Positions 27,563 to 36,511 are shown, counted from the stretch's first letter. The stretch is DNA of 64,000 nucleotides from Sphingosinicella sp. BN140058 (GCF_004135585.1 NZ_CP035501.1:2613501-2677500), one strand, 5' to 3'. Program-made: numbers and translations. The notes: generated by a model not told the origin, from the letters alone.

Positions 27563-27595
27563 GGAACCGCCGCCCCGGGGCGCGGTTCTCGCCTC

Positions 27596-28702
27596 ATGGC
27601 AATCAAACCCGTCGCGTGGCCCGCTCTTTCCGAATGGCGCCAGGTTCTGACCCGAACCTGGAAGGAATCCGGCGACGACAATGTCGGCCTCCTCTCCGCC
27701 GGCGTCGGCTTCTATCTGTTTCTCGCCTTCGTGCCGCTGCTCGCGTCGCTGGTGCTGACCTATGGCCTCGTCGCCGATCCGGAAACCGTCGCGCGCCACA
27801 TCCAGACACTCGCCCGAACCCTGCCGCGCGAGGCGGCGACGATCATCTCGGATCAGCTGCAGGCGATCACCGGCGACAAAAGCGGCAAGGACATCGGCCT
27901 GCTGGTTGCGATTGCAATCGCGCTCTATGGCGCCAGCAAGGGTGCCGCGGCGATCGTGACCGCGCTCAACATCGCCTATGAGGTGAAGGACACGCGCAGC
28001 TTCATCGTGCGCACCGCGCTGTCGCTGGTGATCACCGTCGGGATGATCGCGATGCTGCTGATCGGCGCGCTCGCCATCTCCGCCGTCGGCTTCATCGAGA
28101 ACCTCCTGCCGTTCAGTTCACCGGTGCTGCACGTCACGCTGCAAATTGTCTTCCTGTTGGCGGCCGCCGCGATCATCGGCACCGGCATCGCCTTGCTCTA
28201 CCGCTACGCCCCGAACCGCCCGGATGCGCCATGGCGCTGGATCACGCCGGGCTCGGCCGCCGCGACCCTCGTCTGGATTCTCGCCAGCCTCGGCTTCAGC
28301 CTCTACGTGTCCAATTTCGGCAATTACAACGCCACCTACGGATCGCTCGGCGGCGTCATCGTCTTCCTGACCTGGCTCTATCTCACCGGCTACATCCTGC
28401 TGATGGGCGGCGAGCTCAATTCCGAGCTCGAGCGGCAGCAGGCCGCGCAGGATCCGGCGCTCGCCGCAAGCGCCGGGCCGCAACCGGGCAATGAAGTCGG
28501 CGGCGCAGCCAAGGACGAGGCGCCGCAGCCGCATATCCATGCCGAGACTGCGGCACCCGTTACCCCGCGGAAGAACAGGCTCGGCCCGATCGCCCTGCTC
28601 GCCGGGGGCGCGGCGATCGGCGCCTTCCTGAAGCGCCGCCGCAAGCCGCCTACCCCCAAGCATTTCCACTACGCGACCGAAGCCGGAGCCGGCAGGTCCT
28701 AG
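27596..28702 (+). CDS. YihY/virulence factor BrkB family membrane protein
   Basis: A 368-residue inner-membrane protein with the six-segment YihY/BrkB core: LLSAGVGFYLFLAFVPLLASLVL, LVAIAIALYGASKGAAAI, and the conserved VIVFLTWLYLTGYILLMGGELNSELERQ at the end of the core. The last 80 residues form a cytosolic Ala/Pro/Lys-rich tail with a hydrophobic patch (PIALLAGGAAIGAFLKRR). Despite the old 'RNase BN' label, members have no proven nuclease role. A GC-rich hairpin (27564-27590) separates it from the M20 gene. Confidence 0.9.
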   Translation: MAIKPVAWPALSEWRQVLTRTWKESGDDNVGLLSAGVGFYLFLAFVPLLASLVLTYGLVADPETVARHIQTLARTLPREAATIISDQLQAITGDKSGKDIGLLVAIAIALYGASKGAAAIVTALNIAYEVKDTRSFIVRTALSLVITVGMIAMLLIGALAISAVGFIENLLPFSSPVLHVTLQIVFLLAAAAIIGTGIALLYRYAPNRPDAPWRWITPGSAAATLVWILASLGFSLYVSNFGNYNATYGSLGGVIVFLTWLYLTGYILLMGGELNSELERQQAAQDPALAASAGPQPGNEVGGAAKDEAPQPHIHAETAAPVTPRKNRLGPIALLAGGAAIGAFLKRRRKPPTPKHFHYATEAGAGRS

Positions 28703-28711
28703 ATCCTTCGT

Positions 28712-28733
28712 CCTCCGGCCCACCCGCCGGAGG
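28712..28733. terminator. Bidirectional terminator-like hairpin
   Basis: CCTCCGGC (28712-28719) pairs perfectly with GCCGGAGG (28726-28733) around a 6-nt loop, in the 35-nt gap between the convergent YihY-type and helicase genes. Confidence 0.5.
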
Positions 28734-28737
28734 CCGA

Positions 28738-31191
28738 TCAGTCCCGCCGCATTGCCATCGCCGCCAGGCTCTCCGCCTCGATCAGCAGCGAATCCTCGGA
28801 ATGGCCGGTCGAGGTCGCCTCGCGCCCGACGATGACCAGCACCGGCACCGCCATCGGCGAGACCCGGTCGAGTTCGACATGGACCATCGTCTCCTGGGCG
28901 CGATCGAGCAGGCGGGCGAGGCGGCCGACGTCGGTGAGGCGGGTGCGCGCATCCTCCCAGGCGGCGCGCAGCAACAGGTGATCGGGCTCGTAGCGCCGCA
29001 GGACGTCGTAGATGAGGTCGGTCGAGAACGTGACCTGCTTGCCGGTCTTCCGCTTGCCGGGATGGTGGCGCTCCACCAGCCCGCCGATCATCGCCACCTC
29101 GCGGAAGGCGCGCTTCAACAGGTTGGAGCCCTGCACCCATTCGACGAACTCGTCCTCCAGAATGTCGGGTGAGAACAAGGCGGCTGGGTCGGGGATCGGC
29201 TCCAGACCATAGCAGGCAAGCGCATAATCGTTGGAGACGAAGCCCAGGGGCTTCAGCCCCGCACTCTCCATCCGCCGCGTGATCAGCATGCCGAGCGACT
29301 GATGGGCGTTCCAGCCTTCGAAGCTGTAGGCGACCATGTAGTGCCGATGCTCGTGCGGAAACGTCTCGACGAGCAGCTGGTCCGGCTGGGGCAGGATCGA
29401 GCGATAGCCCTGGACGTCCAGCCAATCGCGGACGTCCTCCGGAAAGCGGCTCCATTGGCTGCGATCGCACAGGAAGTGGCGCACGCGATCGGCGAGATTG
29501 GTCGACATTGCCATGCGGGCGCCGACATAGGTCGGAATCCTCGCGGACTTGGACGACGCGCGGACGAACAGGTCGGTGCCGTCGATCCGTTCAACTTCCA
29601 GCACTAGGCCGGCGAAGTAGAAGGTGTCCCCCGGCGACAGCGTCGAGGCGAAATATTCCTCGACGGTACCGAGCTTGCGGCCGTTGCGGAAGCGAACGTC
29701 CAGCAGGGGCGCATCGACGATGATTCCGGCGTTCATCCTGTGCTGCTGAATGAAGCGGGGATGGGCAACGCGCCAGGTCCCGTCGGCCTCGCGGGAGAGG
29801 CGACGGAAACGATCGTAGGCGCGGAGCGAATAGCCGCCATTCTCGATGTAGGAGAGAACCTGGCCGAACAGCTCCGCCGACAGGCCCGCATAGGGCGCCG
29901 CCGAATGCACCTCGTCCAGCATCTCCGCCTCGCTGAACGGGCCCGCACAGGCCGCCGCCATGACGTGCTGAGCAAGGACGTCGAGCGCACCCGGGCGGAA
30001 GATTTCCGGATCGAGCTCGCCGTCGTCGATCGCATCGAGTGCGGCGCGTGCCTCGAGATATTCGAAGCGGTTGCCGGGCACGAGGATGGCCTGACTCTGC
30101 TCGTCGAGCCGGTGATTGGCGCGTCCGATCCGCTGCAGCAGGCGCGACGAACCCTTCGGAGCGCCCATCTGGATGACGAGATCGACGTCGCCCCAGTCGA
30201 CGCCGAGGTCGAGACTGGCGGTGCAGACCAGGGCGCGGATCCGGCCGTCCGACACCGCCGCCTCGACCTTGCGCCGGGCCTCGATCGACAGCGAGCCATG
30301 GTGGATGCCGATCGGTAGGTGCTGCTCGTTGGCGGTCCACAGATCCTGGAAGATCAGCTCGGCGAGGCTGCGGGTGTTGCAGAAGATCAGAGTGGTCTTG
30401 TGACGCTCGATCTCGCGCATCACGTTCTCGGTCGCCCAGCGGCCGGAATGGCCCGACCACGGGATACGCTCATCCTCGGGCAGCATGATCGCGATTTCGG
30501 CCTCGGCACCGGGATCGCCGAGCACGAGATCGACCGTCTCCACATCGGCATGCGGGGCGAGCCAGCCCTGATAGGCTTCGGGATCGGATACCGTGGCCGA
30601 CAGCGCCACCCGGCGCAGCCCCGGTGCCAGCTTCTGCAGTCGGGCCAATGCCAGCGAGAGCAGATCGCCGCGCTTGCCGGTGGCGAAAGCATGGACCTCG
30701 TCGATCACGATCGTTTTCAGGCCGGCGAACAGGAAGGCGCTGTCTTCGTGGCTGAGCAGCAGGCTCAGCGATTCCGGCGTGGTCAGCAGGATCTGCGGCG
30801 GCCGCACCCGCTGGCGGGCCTTGCGGTCTGCCGGCGTGTCGCCGGTCCGCGTCTCCACCCGGATCGGCAGGCCCATCTCCTCGATGGGCGTGAGCAGATT
30901 GCGCTGCACGTCGACCGCGAGAGCCTTGAGCGGCGAGACGTAGAGCGTGTGCAAGCCGTCGGCGGGAGTCTGCGCGAGGTCGATGATGGTGGGCAGGAAG
31001 CCTGCCAGCGTCTTGCCGGCCCCGGTGGCGGCGACCAGCAGCGCATTACGGCCCCGGCGGGCGGCCGCGAGCATATCGAGCTGATGGCGGCGCGGCGCCC
31101 AGCCCTTGGCGGCAAACCAGTCGGCGACCACCGGGAGTAGGGCAGGAGCGCAGGCCTGCGCATCGGTGACTTCACTCAAGGGGCGCGCCAT
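28738..31191 (-). CDS. Ligase-associated DNA damage response DEXH-box helicase (Lhr-like)
   Basis: An 817-residue superfamily-2 helicase of the Lhr-C2-like, 'ligase-associated' type. Motifs in order: GWAPRRHQLDML (Q-like), LLVAATGAGKTLAGFLP (Walker A), LTTPESLSLLLS, TIVIDEVHAFATGKRGD (DEVH box), VALSATVSD (motif III), TLIFCNTRSLAELIF, then GVDWGDVDLVIQMGAPKG and LQRIGRANHRLDE (motif VI). The long C-terminal region is typical of Lhr proteins. Its usual partner, an ATP-dependent DNA ligase, is not nearby; the partner exonuclease is encoded divergently at 31487. Confidence 0.93.
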   Translation of the reverse strand: MARPLSEVTDAQACAPALLPVVADWFAAKGWAPRRHQLDMLAAARRGRNALLVAATGAGKTLAGFLPTIIDLAQTPADGLHTLYVSPLKALAVDVQRNLLTPIEEMGLPIRVETRTGDTPADRKARQRVRPPQILLTTPESLSLLLSHEDSAFLFAGLKTIVIDEVHAFATGKRGDLLSLALARLQKLAPGLRRVALSATVSDPEAYQGWLAPHADVETVDLVLGDPGAEAEIAIMLPEDERIPWSGHSGRWATENVMREIERHKTTLIFCNTRSLAELIFQDLWTANEQHLPIGIHHGSLSIEARRKVEAAVSDGRIRALVCTASLDLGVDWGDVDLVIQMGAPKGSSRLLQRIGRANHRLDEQSQAILVPGNRFEYLEARAALDAIDDGELDPEIFRPGALDVLAQHVMAAACAGPFSEAEMLDEVHSAAPYAGLSAELFGQVLSYIENGGYSLRAYDRFRRLSREADGTWRVAHPRFIQQHRMNAGIIVDAPLLDVRFRNGRKLGTVEEYFASTLSPGDTFYFAGLVLEVERIDGTDLFVRASSKSARIPTYVGARMAMSTNLADRVRHFLCDRSQWSRFPEDVRDWLDVQGYRSILPQPDQLLVETFPHEHRHYMVAYSFEGWNAHQSLGMLITRRMESAGLKPLGFVSNDYALACYGLEPIPDPAALFSPDILEDEFVEWVQGSNLLKRAFREVAMIGGLVERHHPGKRKTGKQVTFSTDLIYDVLRRYEPDHLLLRAAWEDARTRLTDVGRLARLLDRAQETMVHVELDRVSPMAVPVLVIVGREATSTGHSEDSLLIEAESLAAMAMRRD

Positions 31192-31236
31192 CCACCCGAT
31201 CTAGGCATGAAGCGGCCAATGCGCGAGAGGGCGGGC

Positions 31237-31422
31237 TCAGATGCCGTCGCGCTCCCTGCGCTCGCGCTCCTCGGCATCATAAGCATCGCGCGTGCTCCGC
31301 TCGGTCCGATCGATGCCGCCCCGCGACTTCCGGTTGCGCAGAAACGCCCAGCCGAGAACGAGCAGCAGAAGCAGCGGCCCGACGATGTTGATGAGTCCCC
31401 AGCTTGCTCCGCCAAGATCCAT
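31237..31422 (-). CDS. Small single-pass membrane protein
   Basis: A 61-residue protein with one hydrophobic helix (LINIVGPLLLLLVLGWAFL, residues 10-28) and a charged, Arg/Glu-rich tail (SRGGIDRTERSTRDAYDAEE). ATG 31422 was chosen because AAGGAG lies 6 nt before it; ATG 31437 would include that ribosome site as coding sequence. It lies between the two ligase-associated repair genes and is read toward the helicase gene with a 45-nt gap. It is not a known family to me. Confidence 0.65.
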   Translation of the reverse strand: MDLGGASWGLINIVGPLLLLLVLGWAFLRNRKSRGGIDRTERSTRDAYDAEERERRERDGI

Positions 31423-31486
31423 GATCCGCTCCTTCATCGCGCCCGCAGCCGTTGCGGCTGCGAGGTTTCGGACCATATAGCTCTCA

Positions 31487-32488
31487 ATGGCCCGTCTCGG
31501 TTCCTGGATCGAGCCTTTTCCGGAAGGCATCTACGTCAAGCCCGCCGATGCGTGGGTCGACCCGTCGACGCCGAAGGCGCGCGCGCTCGTCACTCATGGC
31601 CACGCCGATCACGCCCGCGGCGGCCACGAGGACGTGTGGGCGACGCCCGAGACGCTGGCGATCATGGAATGCCGCTACGGGCCGCAGCCGGGCGGGCGGG
31701 CCGTCGACTATGGCGAAGTGATCCGGATCGGCGAGGTCGACATCAGCTTCGTCCCCGCCGGCCACGTCCTCGGCTCGGCCCAGATCGTGCTCGAACATGC
31801 CGGTGAGCGTGTCGTCGTGTCGGGCGATTACAAGCGCCGCTCCGATCCCACCTGTTTGCCGTTCGAGCCGGTGCCGTGCGACGTCTTCGTCACCGAGGCG
31901 ACGTTCGGCCTGCCGGTCTTCCGTCATCCCGATACGGCGAGCGAGATGGACCGGCTCTTGCTGCGCCTGCACGAAAATCCCGATCGCTGCGTGCTGGTCG
32001 GCGCCTATGCGCTCGGCAAGGCGCAGCGGCTGATGGCCGAGTTGCGCGGCCGCGGCTATCGCGATCCGATCTACATCCACGGCGCCCTCCAGCGCTTGTG
32101 CGATCTCTACGCCGAGCAAGGGGTCGATCTCGGCGACGTCCGCCCGGCAACCGGTGTGAGCAAGGACGAATTGCGGGGCCGGATCGTGGTTGCCCCCCCG
32201 GGCGCGCTCAACGATCGCTGGTCCCGGCGTCTCCCCGATCCGATCACCGCCATGGCGTCGGGCTGGATGCGGGTTCGCCAGCGCGCCCGTCAACGCAATG
32301 TCGAGCTTCCGCTGATCGTCTCCGATCATGCCGACTGGGACGAACTCACCGACACCATCACCGAACTCAAGCCGCGCGAGGTGTGGATAACCCACGGCCG
32401 CGAAGACGCGCTGATGCATTGGTGCATGACCCGCCAGATCAAGGCGCGGGAACTCAATCTGGTCGGCCGCGAGGACGAGGACGACTAA
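31487..32488 (+). CDS. Ligase-associated DNA damage response exonuclease (MBL fold)
   Basis: A 333-residue metallo-beta-lactamase/beta-CASP-type nuclease related to the SNM1/YSH1 group. LVTHGHADHARGG is the HxHxDH zinc motif, FVPAGHVLGSAQIVLE the next histidine, VSGDYKR the bridging Asp, and LIVSDHADWDEL the C-terminal His motif. Families named 'ligase-associated exonuclease' sit in an operon with an ATP-dependent ligase, this Lhr-type helicase and a phosphoesterase. Only the helicase is present here, on the opposite strand. Confidence 0.92.
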   Translation: MARLGSWIEPFPEGIYVKPADAWVDPSTPKARALVTHGHADHARGGHEDVWATPETLAIMECRYGPQPGGRAVDYGEVIRIGEVDISFVPAGHVLGSAQIVLEHAGERVVVSGDYKRRSDPTCLPFEPVPCDVFVTEATFGLPVFRHPDTASEMDRLLLRLHENPDRCVLVGAYALGKAQRLMAELRGRGYRDPIYIHGALQRLCDLYAEQGVDLGDVRPATGVSKDELRGRIVVAPPGALNDRWSRRLPDPITAMASGWMRVRQRARQRNVELPLIVSDHADWDELTDTITELKPREVWITHGREDALMHWCMTRQIKARELNLVGREDEDD

Positions 32489-32490
32489 GC

Positions 32491-32547
32491 TCCTCTCCCC
32501 TTCATGGGAGAGGAAAGCGAGCGAAGCGAGGAAGGAGAGGGGGAGTC
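32491..32547. repeat. REP-like palindrome with inserted GCGAGCGAAGCGAG spacer
   Basis: CCTCTCCCC-TTCA-TGGGAGAGG forms the same hairpin as at 21022, then a GCGAGCGAAGCGAG stretch, then GGAGAGGGGGAGT. It starts 3 nt after the exonuclease stop, between convergent genes. It belongs to the same repeat family as the DUF559 arms. Confidence 0.7.
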
Positions 32548-32598
32548 CAGCTGAGCACGAGCTGCGATATCGACCCGCTGCTCTTCAGGAAAACGCCT

Positions 32599-32844
32599 TC
32601 AGGACAGATCCGCCAGCGCCAGAGTGATCAGCGCCGCCACCGCGAGGATCGACCAGCGCACACCCCGCTCGACCGCGAAATTGCCGGTGCGCGACAAGGT
32701 GAGGGCACTTGCCGGCATGATGATCACGAACAGGCCGACGGTCAGGGCCGCGGCCGCTTGCCAGCCGATCCTGGACCAGCCGAAGAAGGCGAGCGCCGCC
32801 CACAGGATGCAGAAGAGCAGCGCTTCGGGATAGATTTTGGGCAT
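32599..32844 (-). CDS. Small three-helix membrane protein
   Basis: An 81-residue hydrophobic protein with about three membrane segments (ALLFCILWAALAFFGW, AAALTVGLFVIIMPASALTL, WSILAVAALITLALAD). Its ATG at 32844 overlaps the stop of the phosphohexomutase gene by one base (TGATG), so it is translated as the last gene of the mipZ operon. No family recognised. Confidence 0.65.
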   Translation of the reverse strand: MPKIYPEALLFCILWAALAFFGWSRIGWQAAAALTVGLFVIIMPASALTLSRTGNFAVERGVRWSILAVAALITLALADLS

Positions 32845-34256
32845 CAATGGTCCGCCTCCGGCCCGCGCTCCAGACCGGACAGTGCGAGCTGCCGATCGAT
32901 CTCTGCGAGCAGCCGGTCGAGGCCGGCCTGGTCCTGCGCCTCGGCCCGGGCGACGAGCACGTCTTGGGTGTTAGAAGCCCGAAGCAGCCACCAGCCGTCT
33001 TCGGTCAGCACCCGCGCACCGTCCGTCCGGTCGATCGCGACACCGTCGGCCTCGAGCCGGGCGAGCACTTCGTCGATTACCGCAAACTTGCGGCTCTCGT
33101 CGACCTGGAAGCGTAGTTCTGGCGTGTTGACCAGCGCCGGCATTGCCGATCGCAGGGCGGTCAGCGATCCGCCGAGGGCCGAAACCGCCTCGATCAGACG
33201 GATGGCGGCGTACAGCGCGTCGTCGAACCCGTACCAGAGGTGGCCGAAGAAGATGTGGCCGCTCATCTCCCCGGCGAGCGGCGCACCGGTCTCCTTCATC
33301 TTCGATTTGATGAGGCTGTGTCCGGTCTTCCACATCAACGGTGTCCCGCCGAGCGCGGCGATCCGGTCGAACAGGATCTGGCTCGCCTTGACGTCGCCGA
33401 TGATGGTTGCGCCCGGCAGAGCCTTAAGCACCGGTTCGGCCAGGATCGACAGCAATTGGTCACCCCAGACGACGCGGCCTTCGCCGTCCACCGCGCCGAT
33501 CCGGTCGGCATCGCCGTCGAAAGCGACTCCGAAATCGAGCTTCTTATCGGCAACGAGCGCCTTCAGGTCGGCGAGATTCTTCTCGACCGTGGGATCGGGA
33601 TGATGGTTCGGAAAACGGCCGTCCAGCTCGGTGTAGAGCGTGAAATGCTCGCCGGGCAGGCGTTTCACCAATCGCTCGACGATCGCGCCGGCGGCGCCGT
33701 TGCCGGCGTCCCAGCCGATCCGGAAGGGGCGGCCGCCGAAATCCCGGACGAGGCGGTTGATATAGTCCTCGCTGACGTCCTGCTCGGTGACCTGTCCCGC
33801 ACCTTGCTCCCAGTCGCCCGCCGCGCTCATCCGGCCGAGCGCCTGGATCCGCTCGCCGAAGAACGCACCGTGTCCGAGGACCATTTTGAAGCCGTTGTAA
33901 CTGGATGGATTGTGGCTGCCGGTCACCATCATGCCGGCGTCCACGCCAAGCGTCGCTTCGGCGAAGTAGAGCATCGGGCTTGGCCCGACACCGATCCGAA
34001 CCACGTCGATTCCGCTGTCGGCGAGGCCGCGGACGAGATTGGCTTCGAGCCCGGGCGAGCTCAACCGCGCGTCACGCCCGACCGCCACCCTGGCACCGCC
34101 GGCGCGCCGGACCACGGTTCCGAAGCTGCGCCCGACCGCATAAGCGTCTTCTTCGTGAAGCGTCTCTCCATAGATCCCGCGAATGTCGTACTCGCGCAGG
34201 GCGGTGGAATTGAGGGTACGGCTCATTGTCTCTTTTTCAATGGAGTGGACGTTCAT
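32844..34256 (-). CDS. Phosphomannomutase/phosphoglucomutase
   Basis: A 470-residue cytosolic phosphohexomutase that supplies mannose-1-P or glucose-1-P for polysaccharide and LPS synthesis. The opening TALREYDIRGIYGETL is typical. Phosphoserine loop MMVTGSHNPSSYNGFKM carries the active Ser; the metal loop is AFDGDADRIGAVD; the sugar loop GEMSGHIFFG; the phosphate-binding region SNTQDVLVARAEA. ATG 34256 overlaps the J-domain stop by one base; ATG 34226 is an alternative start nearer the conserved region. Confidence 0.93.
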   Translation of the reverse strand: MNVHSIEKETMSRTLNSTALREYDIRGIYGETLHEEDAYAVGRSFGTVVRRAGGARVAVGRDARLSSPGLEANLVRGLADSGIDVVRIGVGPSPMLYFAEATLGVDAGMMVTGSHNPSSYNGFKMVLGHGAFFGERIQALGRMSAAGDWEQGAGQVTEQDVSEDYINRLVRDFGGRPFRIGWDAGNGAAGAIVERLVKRLPGEHFTLYTELDGRFPNHHPDPTVEKNLADLKALVADKKLDFGVAFDGDADRIGAVDGEGRVVWGDQLLSILAEPVLKALPGATIIGDVKASQILFDRIAALGGTPLMWKTGHSLIKSKMKETGAPLAGEMSGHIFFGHLWYGFDDALYAAIRLIEAVSALGGSLTALRSAMPALVNTPELRFQVDESRKFAVIDEVLARLEADGVAIDRTDGARVLTEDGWWLLRASNTQDVLVARAEAQDQAGLDRLLAEIDRQLALSGLERGPEADH

Positions 34257-34675
34257 CAGGATGCGCGCGGCGTCCTGCGGTGCATGTCGGCTACGAGCGT
34301 GTCGCGGGCGACGTTGACGCGCTCGGCAAGCTCGGCGGACCCACCGGTGTCCGGATGGACCCGGGCGATCAGCCTGCGGTGGGCGGTGCGGATTTCATCC
34401 AGGGTGGCATGTTCGCCGACCCCAAGCAGGCGGCGCGCGTCCTCGACGGGCATCGAGGCCGACCGGGCGAGCTGCCGGCGCCGATGGGCGGCCCACAACA
34501 GGGCGCCTCCCATGAGACCGCCGCCGACGAGCAGCTTTCCCGTGGTGAGGAATCGCAGTCCCAGCAGGAACAGCACGGCCGCGGCGCCGTCCTCATAGGT
34601 GAAATTCTTCAGGCGTCCGGTCGCATAGGCCCACAGCAGGCCGCCGGCCGCGATCAGGAAGAGGAAGCCGGGCAC
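34256..34675 (-). CDS. Membrane-anchored J-domain protein
   Basis: A protein of about 139 residues with two hydrophobic segments (GFLFLIAAGGLLWAYATG and AAAVLFLLGLRFL) and a C-terminal J domain: EDARRLLGVGEHATLDEIRTAHR (part) with the HPD motif in LIARVHPDTGG. J domains stimulate DnaK-type chaperones. GTG 34675 follows the mipZ stop; an ATG at 34717 would overlap mipZ by 35 nt. The gene overlaps the phosphohexomutase start, so it is in the same operon. Confidence 0.8.
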   Translation of the reverse strand: MPGFLFLIAAGGLLWAYATGRLKNFTYEDGAAAVLFLLGLRFLTTGKLLVGGGLMGGALLWAAHRRRQLARSASMPVEDARRLLGVGEHATLDEIRTAHRRLIARVHPDTGGSAELAERVNVARDTLVADMHRRTPRAS

Positions 34676-34682
34676 GGCGGGG

Positions 34683-35489
34683 TCACCCTGCCGCGGCAGC
34701 ACGCGGCGCAGCCGCATCGCGCTCCTGCGCCGGCAGGCCGAGCGCCGCGACCATCTCGCGCAATTCCTGACGGGCGGCGATATGGGCGATGCCGACTTCG
34801 CCGATCTGAGCGAGATCGAGCAGGGTCAGCCCGCGCGGAAACAGCTCGCGGTAGATGACCCGCTCGCCAAGGCCGGGAATGATGCGGAAGCCGACCCGGC
34901 GGGAGAGTTCGGTCAGCGCCTCGCCGACCCTGCGCATGTTGCGTGCCTCGATGTGCTGCATGCGATTGCGAAGCACGACCCAGTCCACCGTCGCATTGTG
35001 AGTCTTGGCCCGCTGGGTGCGGCTGTTCCAGACCAGTTCGGCATAAAAGCTCGGCCGTTTGACCCGGTAGGTCTCGGGGTCGACCTGGCCGATCAGATCC
35101 AGATCGACGAAGCTGTCGTTGATCGGCGTGACCAAAGTGTCGGCGCGCAGCATCGCCTGGCGCGCGTAGGCGTCGTCGCGGCCCGGTGTGTCGATCACGA
35201 CCACGTCGACGTCGCCGCCGATCTCGTCGATCAGAGCGTCGAGCGCGTGCTTCTCGGGATCGAAGGTCGCGTGCCGCGGCATCGGCAGGGCGATCCCGGT
35301 CCGCTTGATCGTGTCGGCGCGATTGTCGAGGTAGCGGCCCAGCGTGCGTTGCCGCGTGTCGAGGTCGAGCGCGGCGACCCGCCGGCCGGTCGCCTCGAGC
35401 GCCACCGCGGCGTGAACGGCCGTCGTCGACTTGCCGGTGCCGCCTTTCTCATTGGCGAAAACGATGAAATGCGGCGTTGCGCCAGCCAT
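34683..35489 (-). CDS. mipZ: Division-plane positioning ATPase MipZ
   Basis: A 268-residue ParA/MinD-type P-loop ATPase. In Alphaproteobacteria MipZ gradients from the ParB-bound poles inhibit FtsZ away from midcell. Diagnostic segments are IVFANEKGGTGKSTTAVH (Walker A), LDLDTRQRTLGRYLDNR, VVVIDTPGRDD, TPINDSFVDLDLIGQVDPETY, DWVVLRNRMQHIEARN, FRIIPGLGERVIYRELFPRGLTLLDL (quoted as VIYRELFPRGLTLLDL). These match MipZ rather than chromosomal ParA. ATG 35489 begins the family N-terminus. It heads a leftward operon and is divergent from panC. Confidence 0.93.
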   Translation of the reverse strand: MAGATPHFIVFANEKGGTGKSTTAVHAAVALEATGRRVAALDLDTRQRTLGRYLDNRADTIKRTGIALPMPRHATFDPEKHALDALIDEIGGDVDVVVIDTPGRDDAYARQAMLRADTLVTPINDSFVDLDLIGQVDPETYRVKRPSFYAELVWNSRTQRAKTHNATVDWVVLRNRMQHIEARNMRRVGEALTELSRRVGFRIIPGLGERVIYRELFPRGLTLLDLAQIGEVGIAHIAARQELREMVAALGLPAQERDAAAPRAAAAG

Positions 35490-35576
35490 GGTCGGGATGC
35501 TTCCTCTTGATCTTGCTCGTTCCGACCCGCAAGGGGCCGTGCTCTCACCAGATTCTCTATCGGAGGCCTCCCGGCG

Positions 35577-36419
35577 GTGCAAACGGTCCGTGACATCGAT
35601 TCGCTGCGGCAAGCGATTGCGGAGCTGCGCGCGGAGGGCGGCACGATCGCGTTCGTGCCGACGATGGGCGCGCTCCACGCCGGACATATGGCGCTGGTCG
35701 CGGAAGGCCGGCGGCGCGCACGGCACGTCGTCGCCTCGATCTTCGTCAATCCGACCCAATTTGGACCCAATGAGGATCTCGCCACCTATCCCCGCCGCGA
35801 GGCCTCCGATGCGCGCATGCTGGAGGAGGAAGGGTGCGAGATCCTGTGGGCGCCGGACGTCGCCACCATGTATCCGGAAGGCCATGCCACCACGATCAGC
35901 GTCGGCGGCGGCATCGCCGATACGCTCGACGGCGAAGCGCGGCCTGGCCACTTTGCGGGCGTGGCGACGGTGGTCGCCAAGCTCTTCAACCAGGTCCGGC
36001 CCGACATCGCCTTGTTCGGCGAGAAGGATTATCAGCAACTCGCGATCATTCGTCAGATGGTGCGCGACCTTGATCTTCCGGTCGAGATCGTCGGCGTGCC
36101 GACTCAGCGCGACGCAGACGGCCTCGCTCTGTCGTCGCGCAACGCCTACCTTACCGAGGAGGAGCGGCGGGCCGCTCGGGCTTTGCCGCGCGCGCTGGGT
36201 GAGGCGGCGGGTGCGATCCAGGCAGGCGGCGATGTCGCGGCTGCGCTGGCCGGCGCACGGGAAAAGCTGGCGAAGGCCGGCTTCGATCCGATCGACTATG
36301 TCGAGCTTCGCGACGCGGTGTCGCTGCAGCCGGTCATGAATGTCGATCGTCCTGCGCGCCTTCTTGCCGCCGCCCGGTTGGGGCGGACGCGGCTGATCGA
36401 CAATCTTCCGGTCGGCTGA
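35577..36419 (+). CDS. panC: Pantothenate synthetase
   Basis: Joins pantoate and beta-alanine with ATP (vitamin B5/CoA synthesis). The 280-residue protein has FVPTMGALHAGHMALV (HxGH nucleotide motif), VSIFVNPTQFGPNEDL-like SIFVNPTQFGPNED, FGEKDYQQLAIIRQMV and LALSSRNAYLT. It starts with GTG preceded by GGAGG about 10 nt upstream. It is divergent from mipZ with an 87-nt gap. Confidence 0.95.
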   Translation: MQTVRDIDSLRQAIAELRAEGGTIAFVPTMGALHAGHMALVAEGRRRARHVVASIFVNPTQFGPNEDLATYPRREASDARMLEEEGCEILWAPDVATMYPEGHATTISVGGGIADTLDGEARPGHFAGVATVVAKLFNQVRPDIALFGEKDYQQLAIIRQMVRDLDLPVEIVGVPTQRDADGLALSSRNAYLTEEERRAARALPRALGEAAGAIQAGGDVAAALAGAREKLAKAGFDPIDYVELRDAVSLQPVMNVDRPARLLAAARLGRTRLIDNLPVG

Positions 36420-36511
36420 CCGTAGGTAAAGAAGGTGATCGCGGCGTTAACCTTTTCTTCGTAGACGAAGGCGCACTCTGTCCCCAACGCCAAAACCAAT
36501 GGGGGCATGTC

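Noticed and set aside
27564..27590. GGAAC-N17-GTT resembling a general stress (EcfG) promoter before the YihY gene
   Set aside because: The match also forms a GC-rich hairpin and would leave only about 6 nt of leader before the ATG, so chance or a terminator is more likely.
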